Below are positions 8,594 through 18,583 of a stretch of DNA of 64,000 nucleotides, in pieces. Made by a program: the position numbers and the translations under genes. Numbering within the stretch: the first letter of the stretch is position 1; each line of letters starts with the position of its first letter. A model generated the notes under the pieces. It was given only the letters and a program-made list of their open reading frames with translations. It was not told the origin of the DNA and did not search any database. Source of the DNA: Fluviispira vulneris (lineage in GTDB: Bacteria > Bdellovibrionota_B > Oligoflexia > Silvanigrellales > Silvanigrellaceae); NCBI RefSeq assembly GCF_014281055.1, contig NZ_JACRSE010000001.1, forward strand, positions 496,001 to 560,000, in the 5' to 3' direction.

Positions 8594-9694
8594 TCACTGG
8601 CTTTCGGCTGATTGAAATTGAACGATATTATAAACGGCTTCATTGGCTTTCTTATAATATTGAAAACCATCTATGTTTACAGGTTTAACATATCTATCAT
8701 CGTCATTAATTATAAAAACTATTTGACCATTAATAATGGTCAAACCTTCTGATTTGTTATTGAATTTTAAGGGAACAGAATTTTGCATAACAAGATGAGG
8801 AGCATTTCCTTGATTGATTTCATCTTGATTGAGCGTCCACAGATAAGCACCAATACTTCCACTTTTCGATTCAAAACTTGTCAATAATAAAAGTCTATTG
8901 TTGTATTTATCCCATTCAATACTCGATAGACCTATCTCTTCATTGACGAATTTCTTTGATTCATTGAATTCATATACTAATTTAAAATCATCATTTAAAT
9001 AAATTTCATCATTATTTTCGCAGTAACTCACTGATATAAATTTAATTGTATAATTAAAATCTTTATAACTGTTACCTTGTTCTCTCACACCGATTAAAAA
9101 TTGATTCGTAGGCATGATAGCTAAACCTTCAATTTTAAAATAATTAGGACTGCCAAGTGCTTTGGAAATATATTTACGCAGATCTTTGGATTCACCATCA
9201 CTCGTTTTTATTTGCATATAATTTACTTTATTGAAATCATGTGATTTCCAATAAATAAGCGTGCCATTTGTATCGAACTTTTCATCTTTCTGGTAATCAA
9301 ATGCAGTGATAGCAAAAAGATATTTCTCGTCAAAAGAAACCGTAATGTCTTCAATTTTTCTTGGTTGAATAAAATGTCTCTGAGTGTGATATGTTACTTT
9401 TTGTGGTTTTTTATGCCAGAGAGAATTATAGTCAATAGAAAAAACAGGAGAAAGAGGAGGATTTAAAGGTTTGTCATTACCAAAAACCAATTTATTATCA
9501 TAAAAGACGACGGCGGAAGCTTCACAATGAGCAACCTTATGATCGGCAGTTCTTGTTCCTTCAGGAAAACAAGTGATAATCCCGTTTTTTGATATTATTG
9601 CTTGATCATTTAGAATTTTTTGCTGATTATTCTTATTTATTGAAATACAAGAAACAAAAGTTAATAATGAAAAACATATAAACTGAATCCTCAT
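8594..9694 (-). CDS. Putative lipoprotein with beta-propeller-like domain
   Basis: The product has a signal peptide ending in LTFVSC, a lipobox, so it is probably an envelope lipoprotein. Repeated blade-like segments occur, including EDITVSFDEKYLFAITAF, KIEGLAIMPTNQFLIGVREQ and NNKSEGLTIINGQIVFIIND. These resemble the phytase-like/DUF3616 type of beta-propeller, where Glu-Gly pairs recur in each blade; the match is by eye only. The frame opens at GTG 9700, but CGGAGTG sits just before the ATG at 9694, which I take as the start (366 aa). It converges on the CobW gene with a 20-base gap and shares a divergent promoter region with the SOUL gene. Confidence 0.6.
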   Translation of the reverse strand: MRIQFICFSLLTFVSCISINKNNQQKILNDQAIISKNGIITCFPEGTRTADHKVAHCEASAVVFYDNKLVFGNDKPLNPPLSPVFSIDYNSLWHKKPQKVTYHTQRHFIQPRKIEDITVSFDEKYLFAITAFDYQKDEKFDTNGTLIYWKSHDFNKVNYMQIKTSDGESKDLRKYISKALGSPNYFKIEGLAIMPTNQFLIGVREQGNSYKDFNYTIKFISVSYCENNDEIYLNDDFKLVYEFNESKKFVNEEIGLSSIEWDKYNNRLLLLTSFESKSGSIGAYLWTLNQDEINQGNAPHLVMQNSVPLKFNNKSEGLTIINGQIVFIINDDDRYVKPVNIDGFQYYKKANEAVYNIVQFQSAESQ

Positions 9695-9931
9695 ACTCAC
9701 TCCGAAAATAATACTTAAATTGAAAAAATGACTCTATATAAGTTCAAAAAACTTATATAAAAATGTAGCTCAAAGATTGCGTCAATATAAAAAAAATTGC
9801 AAATCACAAAATAACAAGTTCAGGTACAACATAATTCATACCAGTTTTCCAATCAGTCAAAAATCCTTTGAGGATTTTCAATTGAATGTTTATCACAATC
9901 CATTTATTCTTAAAGAGTATTGGGGGTTTCT

Positions 9932-10486
9932 ATGGCAAAAAGCGAAGAAGCAAAGTATAAAGTCACTGTCTCAGATGGTGCTTTTGAAATCCGCGAATAT
10001 GCAGAAATGATCGTGGCACAAGTCGAAACTTCGGGTGAACAAAAAGATGCATTACAGGAAGGCTTTTTTCTTTTGGCAAATTATATTTTTGGAAACAATA
10101 CGACCCAGAAAAAAATTCCAATGACAGCACCCATCAGCCGGCGCAGTGAAAAAATTCCAATGACCATTCCAGTCATCCAAAAAAGATCGGGTGAGGTCAA
10201 TTGGCAAATTGAATTCATTATGCCCGCTTTTTTTAATTTAGAAAACATTCCAATTCCTAATAATTCAAGGGTTCAATTGATTGAAAGAGACATACAAAAT
10301 TTTCTCGTTGTCAGATATAAAGGCAGAAATACTAAAAAAAATATACAAATTCATTTAGATAAAATTATATTATATGCGCAAGAAAAAAATATTAAAATAA
10401 AAGGGCCATTTTTCTTAGCATATTACAATCCTCCATGGACTCTTCCCTTTTTTCGCAGAAATGAAATCATGTTCGAAATTATATAG
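9932..10486 (+). CDS. SOUL-family heme-binding-like protein
   Basis: The 184-aa protein shows the SOUL/HBP pattern: an N-terminal FEIREYAEMIVAQVET strand, the IPMTAPI block repeated as a second KIPMTIPVI block, and a C-terminal YYNPPWTLPFFRRNE segment typical of the family. Members bind heme or other hydrophobic ligands; the bacterial role is not defined. There is no signal peptide, so it should be cytoplasmic. The frame could start at TTG 9920, but GGGGGT lies just upstream of the ATG at 9932. It is monocistronic by position and converges on the EcsC-family gene. Confidence 0.85.
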   Translation: MAKSEEAKYKVTVSDGAFEIREYAEMIVAQVETSGEQKDALQEGFFLLANYIFGNNTTQKKIPMTAPISRRSEKIPMTIPVIQKRSGEVNWQIEFIMPAFFNLENIPIPNNSRVQLIERDIQNFLVVRYKGRNTKKNIQIHLDKIILYAQEKNIKIKGPFFLAYYNPPWTLPFFRRNEIMFEII

Positions 10487-10490
10487 CTCA

Positions 10491-10525
10491 GAATAAAATC
10501 TTGCATGAATCAAATGGTTTTATTC
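10491..10525. terminator. Weak hairpin between convergent SOUL and EcsC genes
   Basis: Eight-base arms GAATAAAA (10491-10498) and TTTTATTC (10518-10525) can pair across a 19-base loop. It lies at the end of two convergent genes and may act as a weak bidirectional terminator. The stem is AT-only except for one G-C pair, so support is modest. Confidence 0.3.
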
Positions 10526-11170
10526 AGATTTGATATCAGGATCTACATTTAAAAAAGCTTTTTTTGCAACTTCACCAATGATATTCGTCGTGACTGCATC
10601 GAATGTTCCGCCAATAACGGCTCCGATTAATGGAACGGCTTTACCCATATTGACAGCGCTTTTTTCACCAAATTTAGCCAAAAGACGAAAACCAACGGCT
10701 TTATTTATTTGTTGAATTGTTTCTAAACTCAATTTGTGAATAACTGTATGCAATAACTTTGAACCAATGTCGATCCCTACATTTTTCAAAATATCACCAC
10801 CCGCTGATCCGCACATACAAGCAAAGATCATCGTTTTCACTCTGTCATCTTTCACATCGTAGCCGTTCATAATCGCAATTGCTGCTATCATCCGCACTTG
10901 AACGAACATAACACTCGCTAAATTTACTGGTATAGCTACAGGCACAGTGACAAAGCCACCAAGTCCAGAGGCAAAGCCAAAAGCCGCAGCTTTTGTATTC
11001 TGCCACCGGATAAGGGAATCCACTTTCTCGGCAAGTGTCCCTTTTTCTTTTAAATAATCTTCTGCAAGCGAATAAGCGCTGTCCAACCCCGGCAACGATT
11101 GTGTTATTGCTTTGCTATAAGCCCAATCGAGTGCCTTCATAATTAGAGATTCATTTAACTTCTTTGACAT
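10520..11170 (-). CDS. EcsC-family protein
   Basis: The 216-aa sequence matches the EcsC family: a Gly/Ala-rich hydrophobic core (ASGLGGFVTVPVAIPVNLAS, about residues 68-87), then VQVRMIAAIAIMNGYD, a conserved family block, and a C-terminal PLIGAVIGGTFDAVTTN hydrophobic hairpin. Members are membrane-associated proteins named after the Bacillus ecs locus, where EcsC accompanies an ABC transporter, but the biochemical role is unknown. No ABC genes are adjacent here. The ATG at 11170 follows a weak AAGTGAG site. Confidence 0.82.
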   Translation of the reverse strand: MSKKLNESLIMKALDWAYSKAITQSLPGLDSAYSLAEDYLKEKGTLAEKVDSLIRWQNTKAAAFGFASGLGGFVTVPVAIPVNLASVMFVQVRMIAAIAIMNGYDVKDDRVKTMIFACMCGSAGGDILKNVGIDIGSKLLHTVIHKLSLETIQQINKAVGFRLLAKFGEKSAVNMGKAVPLIGAVIGGTFDAVTTNIIGEVAKKAFLNVDPDIKSE

Positions 11171-11281
11171 AAACTCACTTTCTCACCCACTGCAGATAAC
11201 TACAGCATTTCCAACCTCAGGAAAATAAATGCTAGATACCACACTCAATGCAGAAAAAGCAGCTTAGCTCAATTTAGCAAA

Positions 11282-12013
11282 TTACAAAAATGCTCTCCAA
11301 AGCAAAGCACCAAAAATACCACCAACGAGAGGACCTAAAACAGGAATCCATGCATATCCCCAATCTGATTTCCCTTTTCCTGAAATGGGCAGGAGAGAGT
11401 GAGCTATGCGCGGAGCTAAATCACGTGCGGGATTGATTGCACAACCTGTAGCCCCGCCTAAAGAAAGAATCACAGCCCAAACAAGTAAACCGACAAAATA
11501 TGGGCCCATAGCAGGTGAAATCGCACCATTGTTTGTCGCTTTGCCGAAAATCGCTCCTATACCGAAAACAAGGACACAGGTGCCAATCACTTCATTCATA
11601 AAATTTGCCCCTGAGCTACGGATGGCAGGTCCTGTCGAAAAAACGGATAAAATTGTAGAAGGATCTTTTGTTTCTTTCCAGTGTGAATAATAGGCAAGCC
11701 AAACGATGACAGAGCCAACGAAACAACCGAGAAATTGAGCGAGAATGATTGGTGTGAGTTGCTCTAATGTATATATACCCCCTAATAAATACTTAGCGAG
11801 TGTTACAGCAGGATTAAGATCTGCTTGGACAGAACCGGTGGATTTAGCCACGAAAACAGCACCCATGACAGCAAAACCCCAACCTATCGCGATTGCCAGC
11901 CACCCAGTATTCAAACCCTTTGATTTTGTTAACACGCAATTCGCAACGACACCTCCGCCAAAAAGCATTAAAAAAATGCACCCTAAAAATTCACCCAGTA
12001 CAATATCTTCCAT
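11282..12013 (-). CDS. glpF: MIP-family aquaglyceroporin (glycerol facilitator type)
   Basis: A 243-aa inner-membrane channel of six helices and two half-helices. Both NPA boxes are intact: LNPAVTLA (NPA at 67-69) and INPARDLAPR (194-196, followed by Arg197 and Asp198). The Asp after the second NPAR is the hallmark of glycerol-conducting members rather than strict water channels. The frame extends to 12061, but AGGAGG eight bases before the ATG at 12013 settles the start. It has no glpK or glpD neighbours, so passive glycerol or other small polyol uptake is inferred from sequence alone. Confidence 0.9.
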   Translation of the reverse strand: MEDIVLGEFLGCIFLMLFGGGVVANCVLTKSKGLNTGWLAIAIGWGFAVMGAVFVAKSTGSVQADLNPAVTLAKYLLGGIYTLEQLTPIILAQFLGCFVGSVIVWLAYYSHWKETKDPSTILSVFSTGPAIRSSGANFMNEVIGTCVLVFGIGAIFGKATNNGAISPAMGPYFVGLLVWAVILSLGGATGCAINPARDLAPRIAHSLLPISGKGKSDWGYAWIPVLGPLVGGIFGALLWRAFL

Positions 12014-12097
12014 GATATGAACCTCCTGCTGTTCTAAAAAAAAATATACCAATGGATACAAACGGAACCATTCTTATAGCATGATTTAAAATTCATG

Positions 12098-12116
12098 AGT
12101 GTTTCTAAAAAACACT
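12098..12116. promoter_or_regulatory. Perfect 7-bp hairpin in the glpF/ruvA divergent region
   Basis: Arms AGTGTTT (12098-12104) and AAACACT (12110-12116) enclose CTAAA. It lies about 85 bases upstream of the glpF start and 180 before ruvA. It could be an operator or a structured leader element for glpF; there is no T-run typical of a terminator. Role unknown. Confidence 0.3.
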
Positions 12117-12295
12117 ATTTTAAATTATTTGTCTATAACACATTTAAAAAATTAATCTTTCCATCACACACTTTACACATGGCAAATACAAGAGTTAATA
12201 CAAAAATGATTGCTTTATGTATGATGAAAGCTGAAGAAACTTATTCAGCATTGTATAAATGAGAGATCATTGTAATACAAGAAAGGAACAAATAA

Positions 12296-12997
12296 ATGAT
12301 AGGTTCTTTGCGTGGAATATTAATTAACAAAAATCCAGAGAGTATTCTTTTGGATGTAAATGGAGTTGGCTATGAATTAGAAGTTCCTGCATCTACATTG
12401 TGCTTACTTCCTCCCTCAAACCAAGAAACCTATATCTATGTATTAACACACGTTAGAGAAGATGCTATTCGTTTATTTGGATTTATTTCTCATTTCGATA
12501 AAAAAGTCTTTCAAGAACTCATTTCTGTTTCAGGAGTCGGACCGAAAGCAGCACTTGCCCTGTTAGGTTCTGTGGATGGACACGATCTTTGTGAAATTAT
12601 CAACTGTGGACAAATTGCAAAATTAACAGCCATCCCTGGAATTGGTCCAAAAACAGCTGAACGCCTCATTCTCGAACTTAAAACGAAAGTGCAAAAATTA
12701 TTGGCTCGTCATAAAGATGATGTGGAGATTCAAAAATCAAATATCACTAAAAACATTGCAGGTTCAATAATAACTGAAAATAAAATCACCCAGAAAATTG
12801 AACAAAAAATAATTCGCAGACAAATTGTTGAAGATCTCAAAAGCGGACTGACAAATTTAGGTTATAAAGATAAGCAATTTACTGAAGTTGTGAATAGTTT
12901 CGAACAACGAATGCAACTTGGCGAAGAAATCACCTTAGAAGTTGCATTAAAAGAAGCACTCTGTAAACTTTCTGAAAGAATACTCCAAAAAAACTAA
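12296..12997 (+). CDS. ruvA: Holliday junction branch migration protein RuvA
   Basis: The N-terminal OB domain (MIGSLRGILINKNPESILLD onward) and the two helix-hairpin-helix motifs (ISVSGVGPKAALALL and LTAIPGIGPKTAERLI) identify RuvA, which forms the tetrameric junction-binding core of the RuvAB branch-migration motor. At 233 aa it is about 30 residues longer than typical RuvA; the extra length is a charged, Lys/Gln/Ile-rich linker (about residues 145-180) before domain III, the RuvB-contacting part. AAAGGA precedes the ATG at 12296. ruvB follows after 11 bases, so the two form an operon. ruvC is not in the window. Confidence 0.96.
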   Translation: MIGSLRGILINKNPESILLDVNGVGYELEVPASTLCLLPPSNQETYIYVLTHVREDAIRLFGFISHFDKKVFQELISVSGVGPKAALALLGSVDGHDLCEIINCGQIAKLTAIPGIGPKTAERLILELKTKVQKLLARHKDDVEIQKSNITKNIAGSIITENKITQKIEQKIIRRQIVEDLKSGLTNLGYKDKQFTEVVNSFEQRMQLGEEITLEVALKEALCKLSERILQKN

Positions 12998-13008
12998 GGT
13001 AATAAACA

Positions 13009-14025
13009 ATGGAAACAAGTGTTCATGCAAACCTGGAAAATGCTCTTACTATGCAAGAACTTGCTAAAGAAATCATTGAGCCACATTTAAACTTAAGACC
13101 AAAAAGTTTTGAAGATTATCCTGGACAAGAGCGCATCTGTGAAAATTTAAAAATATATACCAAAGCCGCTAAAATGCGGGGTAAAATGCTTGATCATTGC
13201 CTTTTTCATGGACCACCTGGTCTTGGCAAAACAACACTAGCAGGTATTATTGCAGAAAATATGGAATGTCAGATAAAAATAACTTCTGGCCCTGTTATTG
13301 AACGTGCTGCCGATCTTATGGGTATTCTTGCAAGTCTAGAAAGCAAAACAATTTTATTTATCGATGAAATCCATCGCCTACCAGCAAATGTTGAAGAAAT
13401 TTTATATTCTGCAATGGAAGATATGCGCTTAGATATTTTAATCGGCCAAGGACCAACTGCACGAACTGTAAAATTCGACCTTCCACCTTTTTGTTTAATA
13501 GGAGCCACGACACGGGCCGGTTCTATTTCTGCTCCTTTAAGAGATCGTTTTGGTATACAAGAACATCTAGATTATTATTCCAATGAATCTCTTTGCAAAA
13601 TCATTATGCGTAGTGCGCGTATTATGCATACAAATATTGAAGAAAGCGCTGCGCAATGCTTGGCGAAAAGATGCCGTGGAACACCTCGTATTGCCAACCA
13701 ACTTTTACGCAGAGTTCTTGATTTTGCTTTAGTTGCTAATAAAACGATTATCGATGTGGAAATTATTGATAGAGCGCTTGAGCGATTGGGAGTAGATTGC
13801 GAAGGACTTTCGCATATGGATAGAGATTTTCTCAGAATAATGCATGAACGATATAATGGTGGACCTGTCGGTCTAGAAGCTATTTCCGCAGCACTCAATG
13901 AAGAAAAGAGCACTTTAGAAGATGTGTATGAGCCTTATTTAGTTTATCGTGGATTTATCTTAAGAACGGCAAGAGGACGAATGCTTTCTCCCTTAGGAAA
14001 AGAGCATTTATTAAAATTTATTTAA
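13009..14025 (+). CDS. ruvB: Holliday junction DNA helicase RuvB
   Basis: The 338-aa AAA+ ATPase carries Walker A GPPGLGKTT (68-76), Walker B LFIDEIHR (Asp119, Glu120), the sensor segment GATTRAGSIS, and the C-terminal winged-helix with YLVYRGFILRTARGR. RuvB hexamers pump DNA through the RuvA-bound junction. Residues RPKSFEDYPGQ near 30 are the usual RuvB opening. AAGGT precedes the ATG at 13009. Its last 8 bases overlap the 3' end of the convergent solute-binding protein gene, so no terminator separates them. Confidence 0.97.
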   Translation: METSVHANLENALTMQELAKEIIEPHLNLRPKSFEDYPGQERICENLKIYTKAAKMRGKMLDHCLFHGPPGLGKTTLAGIIAENMECQIKITSGPVIERAADLMGILASLESKTILFIDEIHRLPANVEEILYSAMEDMRLDILIGQGPTARTVKFDLPPFCLIGATTRAGSISAPLRDRFGIQEHLDYYSNESLCKIIMRSARIMHTNIEESAAQCLAKRCRGTPRIANQLLRRVLDFALVANKTIIDVEIIDRALERLGVDCEGLSHMDRDFLRIMHERYNGGPVGLEAISAALNEEKSTLEDVYEPYLVYRGFILRTARGRMLSPLGKEHLLKFI

Positions 14026-14773
14026 TCTTTAGTTTTGAATATTTATCAATAATATCTTTGTATTCCTGACTCTTAATAACATTATTAAGTCCTTGTTGAA
14101 AAAGAATCGATTTATTTATATTTTTCTTAGAAAAAGCAACAAAGCGAGGAACTTTTTTAATAGAACTTGGTAAAAAGCGCACTTTATCAAAAACCTCATG
14201 TTCCTTTGCTTCGTAAGTTAGAGTAGCAAGATCTCCTATGATAACGTCTACATCTTTTTCTAACAATTTCTGTATAAGTTTGTGATTATTTGTGAATTCA
14301 ACTTTGTTTAAATTGTTATTTTGATCAAATTCTTTTGTATAGTTAAAGCCTTTTACCACTCCAATTTTTTGTAACTTAAAGTCTTCTAATTTTTTCCAAT
14401 CTTTTAAGTTTGAATCTGTTCTCACCATAAAGACCATGATTCCTTCACGAATTGGGCCTATAAGAATAAACTTATTTCTTCTCTCTTTGGTCTCTACCAT
14501 TTGCCAAACAAAATCGATTTCGTTATCTTCTAAATAATTGACCACAGTTTGCCAAGGATAAGTTTCTTTAGTGTATTTAACTCCTATTTTATGCATAACT
14601 AATTCTACAATTTCTGTATCCATCCCAACCATTTTTCCATCTTTAATATAATTGTATGGTGGAAAATTTGCTTCACATGCACCTTTCCAAACTTCTTCTG
14701 AGTAAACAGGGATAAAGCTAATAAAATATAAAATTAAAATATTTTTTATTAATTTAATAAAACCATCTAACAT
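14018..14773 (-). CDS. Periplasmic solute-binding protein, family 3 (SBP_bac_3)
   Basis: From the ATG at 14773 (GAGGGTG just upstream) the product is 251 aa with a signal peptide ending near VYSEE. The mature part reads as a polar-amino-acid-type binding protein: WKGACEANFPPYNYIKDGKM, then GMDTEIVELVMHKIG, then KIGVVKGFNY and a final KYSKLK helix. It should bind a small ligand in the periplasm, but no permease or ATPase gene lies beside it, so it may serve a distant transporter or a sensor. An in-frame upstream ATG at 14794 has no ribosome binding site. The 3' end overlaps ruvB by 8 bases. Confidence 0.8.
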   Translation of the reverse strand: MLDGFIKLIKNILILYFISFIPVYSEEVWKGACEANFPPYNYIKDGKMVGMDTEIVELVMHKIGVKYTKETYPWQTVVNYLEDNEIDFVWQMVETKERRNKFILIGPIREGIMVFMVRTDSNLKDWKKLEDFKLQKIGVVKGFNYTKEFDQNNNLNKVEFTNNHKLIQKLLEKDVDVIIGDLATLTYEAKEHEVFDKVRFLPSSIKKVPRFVAFSKKNINKSILFQQGLNNVIKSQEYKDIIDKYSKLKIK

Positions 14774-14849
14774 ATCACCCTCGGATCGGCTCATCAGCTA
14801 TTCCAAACTGATTAAATGCCACATCACTATCGGAACTTTAATTAAATTA

Positions 14850-15416
14850 TTAATTTTTTATAATTTTTAAGCAAATGACGTTGCCAAGAACAAACCAAGG
14901 GCGTTTTACACTTTCGAATTCTTCGAAAGTTTCTTTCGGGACTCCAACGTATTGCATATTATTTACAATTCTCGCAATGGCACGAAACTCTCCGCCACCA
15001 CAGGTTGGCAAGAGATCGATATAGTCTTCCGCTTTTGCTAAAGATTTAAATGGCAAATAAACGTCTGTATTGCGAAAAGCCACTCTATCTTCTTTGTTAA
15101 AAGTAAATGGCAAAGATTCGTTTGGGTTGGGGTTGTCTAAAACAACAATTTCTACAGGCATAAAATCCATATACCAGATGGCTGCAAGGGAGCGTAATTT
15201 TTTTCCATCAATATATTCAACCTCTTGAACGACAAAACGCCATTTTTCCAAATCATAATATTCAAACCACGTGCGTTTTAAAGGAATAAATATCGGTTGA
15301 ATAAATTTGTTTCTTCCTGTATTTCCTTGGTTTTTTGTGGATTGGCACGAAATAAAAAATGAAAGTAGCATATAAGTCAAAAATTTTGCTAATGATGGAT
15401 GGTATCGTATGCACAT
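14850..15416 (-). CDS. Putative lipoprotein of unknown function
   Basis: The 188-aa product starts with a signal sequence ending in LSFFISC, a plausible lipobox (Cys24), so it is probably lipid-anchored in the envelope. The mature region includes VVQEVEYIDGKKLRSLAAIW, DNPNPNESLPF and a TCGGGEFRAIARIV stretch; I recognise no family. AAAGGT precedes the ATG at 15416. It is divergent from lepA and lies upstream of the solute-binding protein in the same direction, separated by 76 bases. Confidence 0.6.
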   Translation of the reverse strand: MCIRYHPSLAKFLTYMLLSFFISCQSTKNQGNTGRNKFIQPIFIPLKRTWFEYYDLEKWRFVVQEVEYIDGKKLRSLAAIWYMDFMPVEIVVLDNPNPNESLPFTFNKEDRVAFRNTDVYLPFKSLAKAEDYIDLLPTCGGGEFRAIARIVNNMQYVGVPKETFEEFESVKRPWFVLGNVICLKIIKN

Positions 15417-15493
15417 AGTACCTTTGTGATGACCTCGCTTGGGAACCCTTTTGCGCTATCGGATTGAAACGAATTTAATTAAGGCAGAACAGA

Positions 15494-17314
15494 ATGAGCA
15501 AAACAGCAAATGCAGAACCGAATTTAATAAGAAATTTTTGTATAATTGCGCATATCGACCACGGTAAATCAACCCTTGCAGACCGCCTCCTCGAAATGAC
15601 GGGTGCTGTCGCTGATAGAGAAAAACAAGCTCAAATTCTCGATAGTATGGATCTCGAACGCGAGAGAGGCATTACCATCAAAGCTCAGACAGCAACTGTT
15701 GATTACAAAGCAAAAGATGGACAAATATACACATTAAATCTCATAGACACCCCCGGTCACGTGGATTTTACTTATGAAGTGAGTCGGAGTTTGACAGCCT
15801 GTGAAGGTGCGTTGCTTGTCGTAGATGCCACTCAAGGTGTTGAAGCACAAACGGTTGCCAATGTTTATTTAGCTGCAGATAACAACGTTGAAGTTCTTCC
15901 TGTCATTAATAAAGCAGATTTACCAAGCGCAGATTATGAAAGAGTTTGCTTACAAATAGAAGAAGAACTTGCAATAGATACAACAAATGCAATTAAATGC
16001 AGTGCAAAAACAGGTATGGGTGTTCCAGACATTCTTGAAGCGATTATACATAATATTCCTGCACCAGATGATACGCGTGAAAAGCCTTTACGAGCGCTTA
16101 TTTTTGATAGCTGGTTTGACACCTATCAAGGTGTAATTGTTCTTGTGCGCGTTGTAGATGGACAAGTCAAAATCGGTGACCAAATAAAAATGATGCACTC
16201 AGGAAAAACCTTTGAAGTGCAAAAACTTGGGATTATGTGTGTCAAAGCCTTTCCTAGAGAAAGCCTGAGTTCAGGTGAAGTGGGATATATCATCGCAAAT
16301 GTTAAAGACGTTAAAGACTCTCGTGTTGGTGATACGATCTGTCATGCCAATGACGAAGTCGATGCTTTGCCTGGATTTAAAAAAGCAAAACAAATGGTTT
16401 TTGCAGGGATATTCCCAGTTGAAACCAATCAATATGAATCTTTGAAAGATGCCCTTGCAAAGTTAACGTTAAATGACAGCTCGTTAAGTTATGAACCTGA
16501 AACTTCTGTGGCCTTAGGTTTTGGCTTCCGCTGCGGTTTTCTAGGTCTTCTTCATATGGAAATCATTCAAGAGCGCCTTGAACGTGAGTACAATATGAAC
16601 GTAATTTTCACGGCACCCACTTGCGTTTACATTGTGGAAACAACAAAAGGGGAAGAATTAAAAGTCGATAACCCTGCAAATTTACCTCCACCAACGAACA
16701 TTGCTAAATTCTCAGAACCGGTTGTAAAAGCGACTTTCCATATGCCACAAGAACATTTAGGCGCTGTTATGTCCCTGCTCATAGAGCGCAGAGGCGTGCA
16801 AACAAAAATGGAATATTTGACCCAAAGTCGCGTCATGCTTCAGTATGAACTGCCTTTAAATGAAATGGTTTTTGACTTTTTTGACCGCTTAAAAAGTATA
16901 TCCAGAGGCTACGCTAGCATGGACTATGAATTCCTCTGCTATAGAGAGAGTGAATTGGTAAAACTCGATATCCTTGTCAATGGTGAACCCCTTGATGCAC
17001 TTTCTTGCATCGTTCACCGGAGCAATTCTTTTGAGCGAGGACGCTTGCTCGTTAAAAAATTAAGAGGAGTGATTCCACGTCAACAGTTTGAAGTAGCCTT
17101 ACAAGCAGCTATAGGTTCGAAGGTGATCGCCCGAGAAACATTGAGTGCAATGCGTAAAGACGTCACTGCAAAATGCTATGGTGGAGATATTTCACGTAAG
17201 CGCAAATTGCTCGATAAGCAAAAAGAGGGCAAAAAGCGTATGAAACAAGTTGGTAGTGTTGAAATTCCACAAGAAGCATTTATGGCAATACTTAACCTAT
17301 CAGATGTGGAATGA
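15494..17314 (+). CDS. lepA: Elongation factor 4 (LepA, ribosomal back-translocase GTPase)
   Basis: The 606-aa translational GTPase has G1 AHIDHGKST (19-27), [11 protein letters not shown] as G3, NKADLP as G4 and the LepA-specific C-terminal domain ([20 protein letters not shown]), which separates it from EF-G. It acts on stalled or mistranslocated 70S ribosomes. AAGGCAG lies seven bases before the ATG at 15494. The stop codon overlaps the start of the downstream MFS gene (ATGA), so the two are translationally coupled. Confidence 0.97.
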   Translation: MSKTANAEPNLIRNFCIIAHIDHGKSTLADRLLEMTGAVADREKQAQILDSMDLERERGITIKAQTATVDYKAKDGQIYTLNLIDTPGHVDFTYEVSRSLTACEGALLVVDATQGVEAQTVANVYLAADNNVEVLPVINKADLPSADYERVCLQIEEELAIDTTNAIKCSAKTGMGVPDILEAIIHNIPAPDDTREKPLRALIFDSWFDTYQGVIVLVRVVDGQVKIGDQIKMMHSGKTFEVQKLGIMCVKAFPRESLSSGEVGYIIANVKDVKDSRVGDTICHANDEVDALPGFKKAKQMVFAGIFPVETNQYESLKDALAKLTLNDSSLSYEPETSVALGFGFRCGFLGLLHMEIIQERLEREYNMNVIFTAPTCVYIVETTKGEELKVDNPANLPPPTNIAKFSEPVVKATFHMPQEHLGAVMSLLIERRGVQTKMEYLTQSRVMLQYELPLNEMVFDFFDRLKSISRGYASMDYEFLCYRESELVKLDILVNGEPLDALSCIVHRSNSFERGRLLVKKLRGVIPRQQFEVALQAAIGSKVIARETLSAMRKDVTAKCYGGDISRKRKLLDKQKEGKKRMKQVGSVEIPQEAFMAILNLSDVE

Positions 17315-18504
17315 TGAAACAGAACGGCAAAAAAATTTTCTTTCTTATTTATTTAGTATTGTTCGAATTTGCTGTTTATTTATCAAACGATATGATCCTT
17401 CCTGCATTGACAAATGTTGTGAAGGATTTTAATGCGCCAACGAGTCTGATACCTCTATCTCTCGGAATTTTTTTAGTAGGATCCCTTTCTATCCAACTCA
17501 TTGTGGGCCCTTTTTCTGACCGTTATGGCAGAAGACCCACAATGTTTTTTGGTGGTTTAATTGTATTAATTGGTAATATTCTTGGAGCAGTTGCACCAAA
17601 TATGCCCCTCTTTTTTGTTGCCCGCATAATGCAAGGCATGGGTCCTTGTTTTATCGGCGTGGCAGGATATGCGTGCGTGCATGAATTGTATGAAGAAAAA
17701 GAAGCTGTGCATGTGATTTCGTGGATGGCGTCTGTTGCTTTATTGGCCCCCATGATGGGTCCCATCTTAGGCAGCCTTATTATGATATTCGAAGGCTGGC
17801 GGATGATATTTTACACCACATTTATTCTATGTTTTATAGGGCTTGTGGGGCTTTGGTTTTATATGCCAGAGACCTTAAACAAAACAAAAGCGAGACCTAT
17901 TCATCTTATAAGCATTCTGAAAAACTATATTGAAATAATAAAAGTAAAAAGATTTTTATATGGCAGTTTAAGCTATGGATTTTTATTCGGAGCTTTGATG
18001 ATTTGGATCTCAAGCTCTCCACTTATTTTACAAGATATGCTGGGTCTCAATGCCATTGAGTTTAGTTTGGTACAAATTCCTATCTTTTTATCTTTTATTT
18101 TAGGAACTTTTATTCTTCGTTACCTTACGAATTTACTCACAATCGAAAGATGTATGTTTATCGGATTGATTATATGTTCTTTTGGTTTCTTAACCTTAAT
18201 TGGCATGACTTTCCTATATCCTACAAGCATATTGCTTCTTATTATTTCTATAGCAATATTTGACTTTGGTTATGGTATTCTTGCTGCTCCACTGAATCGA
18301 ATTGTCCTAGACTCAACCCATCATTCTAAAGGCATAGCCTCAGCATTATTTTATTTTATTTCCTTTGCTATTGGCTCATCTACATGTGCAATTTATGGCG
18401 AAATTTATAACGGAAAAATGTTTTCATTTACATTTTTTATCTGTGTCATAATGCTCATTTCATTTGGACTTCTGTTAAAGATGAGAAGAGAAAAACCAGA
18501 GTGA
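17311..18504 (+). CDS. MFS transporter, Bcr/CflA drug-resistance type
   Basis: The 397-aa protein has about 12 membrane helices and the MFS motif [12 protein letters not shown] in the loop between helices 2 and 3. [19 protein letters not shown] near the N-terminus and [15 protein letters not shown] fit the Bcr/CflA family of proton-driven exporters (drugs, sulfonamides, dipeptides). The ATG at 17311 overlaps the lepA stop by four bases; a second ATG follows directly at 17314. Coupling to lepA is probably a matter of expression rather than shared function. The exported substrate cannot be read from sequence. Confidence 0.88.
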   Translation: MMKQNGKKIFFLIYLVLFEFAVYLSNDMILPALTNVVKDFNAPTSLIPLSLGIFLVGSLSIQLIVGPFSDRYGRRPTMFFGGLIVLIGNILGAVAPNMPLFFVARIMQGMGPCFIGVAGYACVHELYEEKEAVHVISWMASVALLAPMMGPILGSLIMIFEGWRMIFYTTFILCFIGLVGLWFYMPETLNKTKARPIHLISILKNYIEIIKVKRFLYGSLSYGFLFGALMIWISSSPLILQDMLGLNAIEFSLVQIPIFLSFILGTFILRYLTNLLTIERCMFIGLIICSFGFLTLIGMTFLYPTSILLLIISIAIFDFGYGILAAPLNRIVLDSTHHSKGIASALFYFISFAIGSSTCAIYGEIYNGKMFSFTFFICVIMLISFGLLLKMRREKPE

Positions 18505-18583
18505 TCTAAGCATTCTTTGCCCCTTTCCTTGCCATCGCTTATCGCTTACTATGAGCTATAAACTCGTAAGAATGAGGTTGAAT

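Noticed and set aside
9777-10010. 77-aa open frame before the SOUL gene
   Set aside because: No ribosome site, low-complexity product, and it runs into the SOUL gene in another frame.
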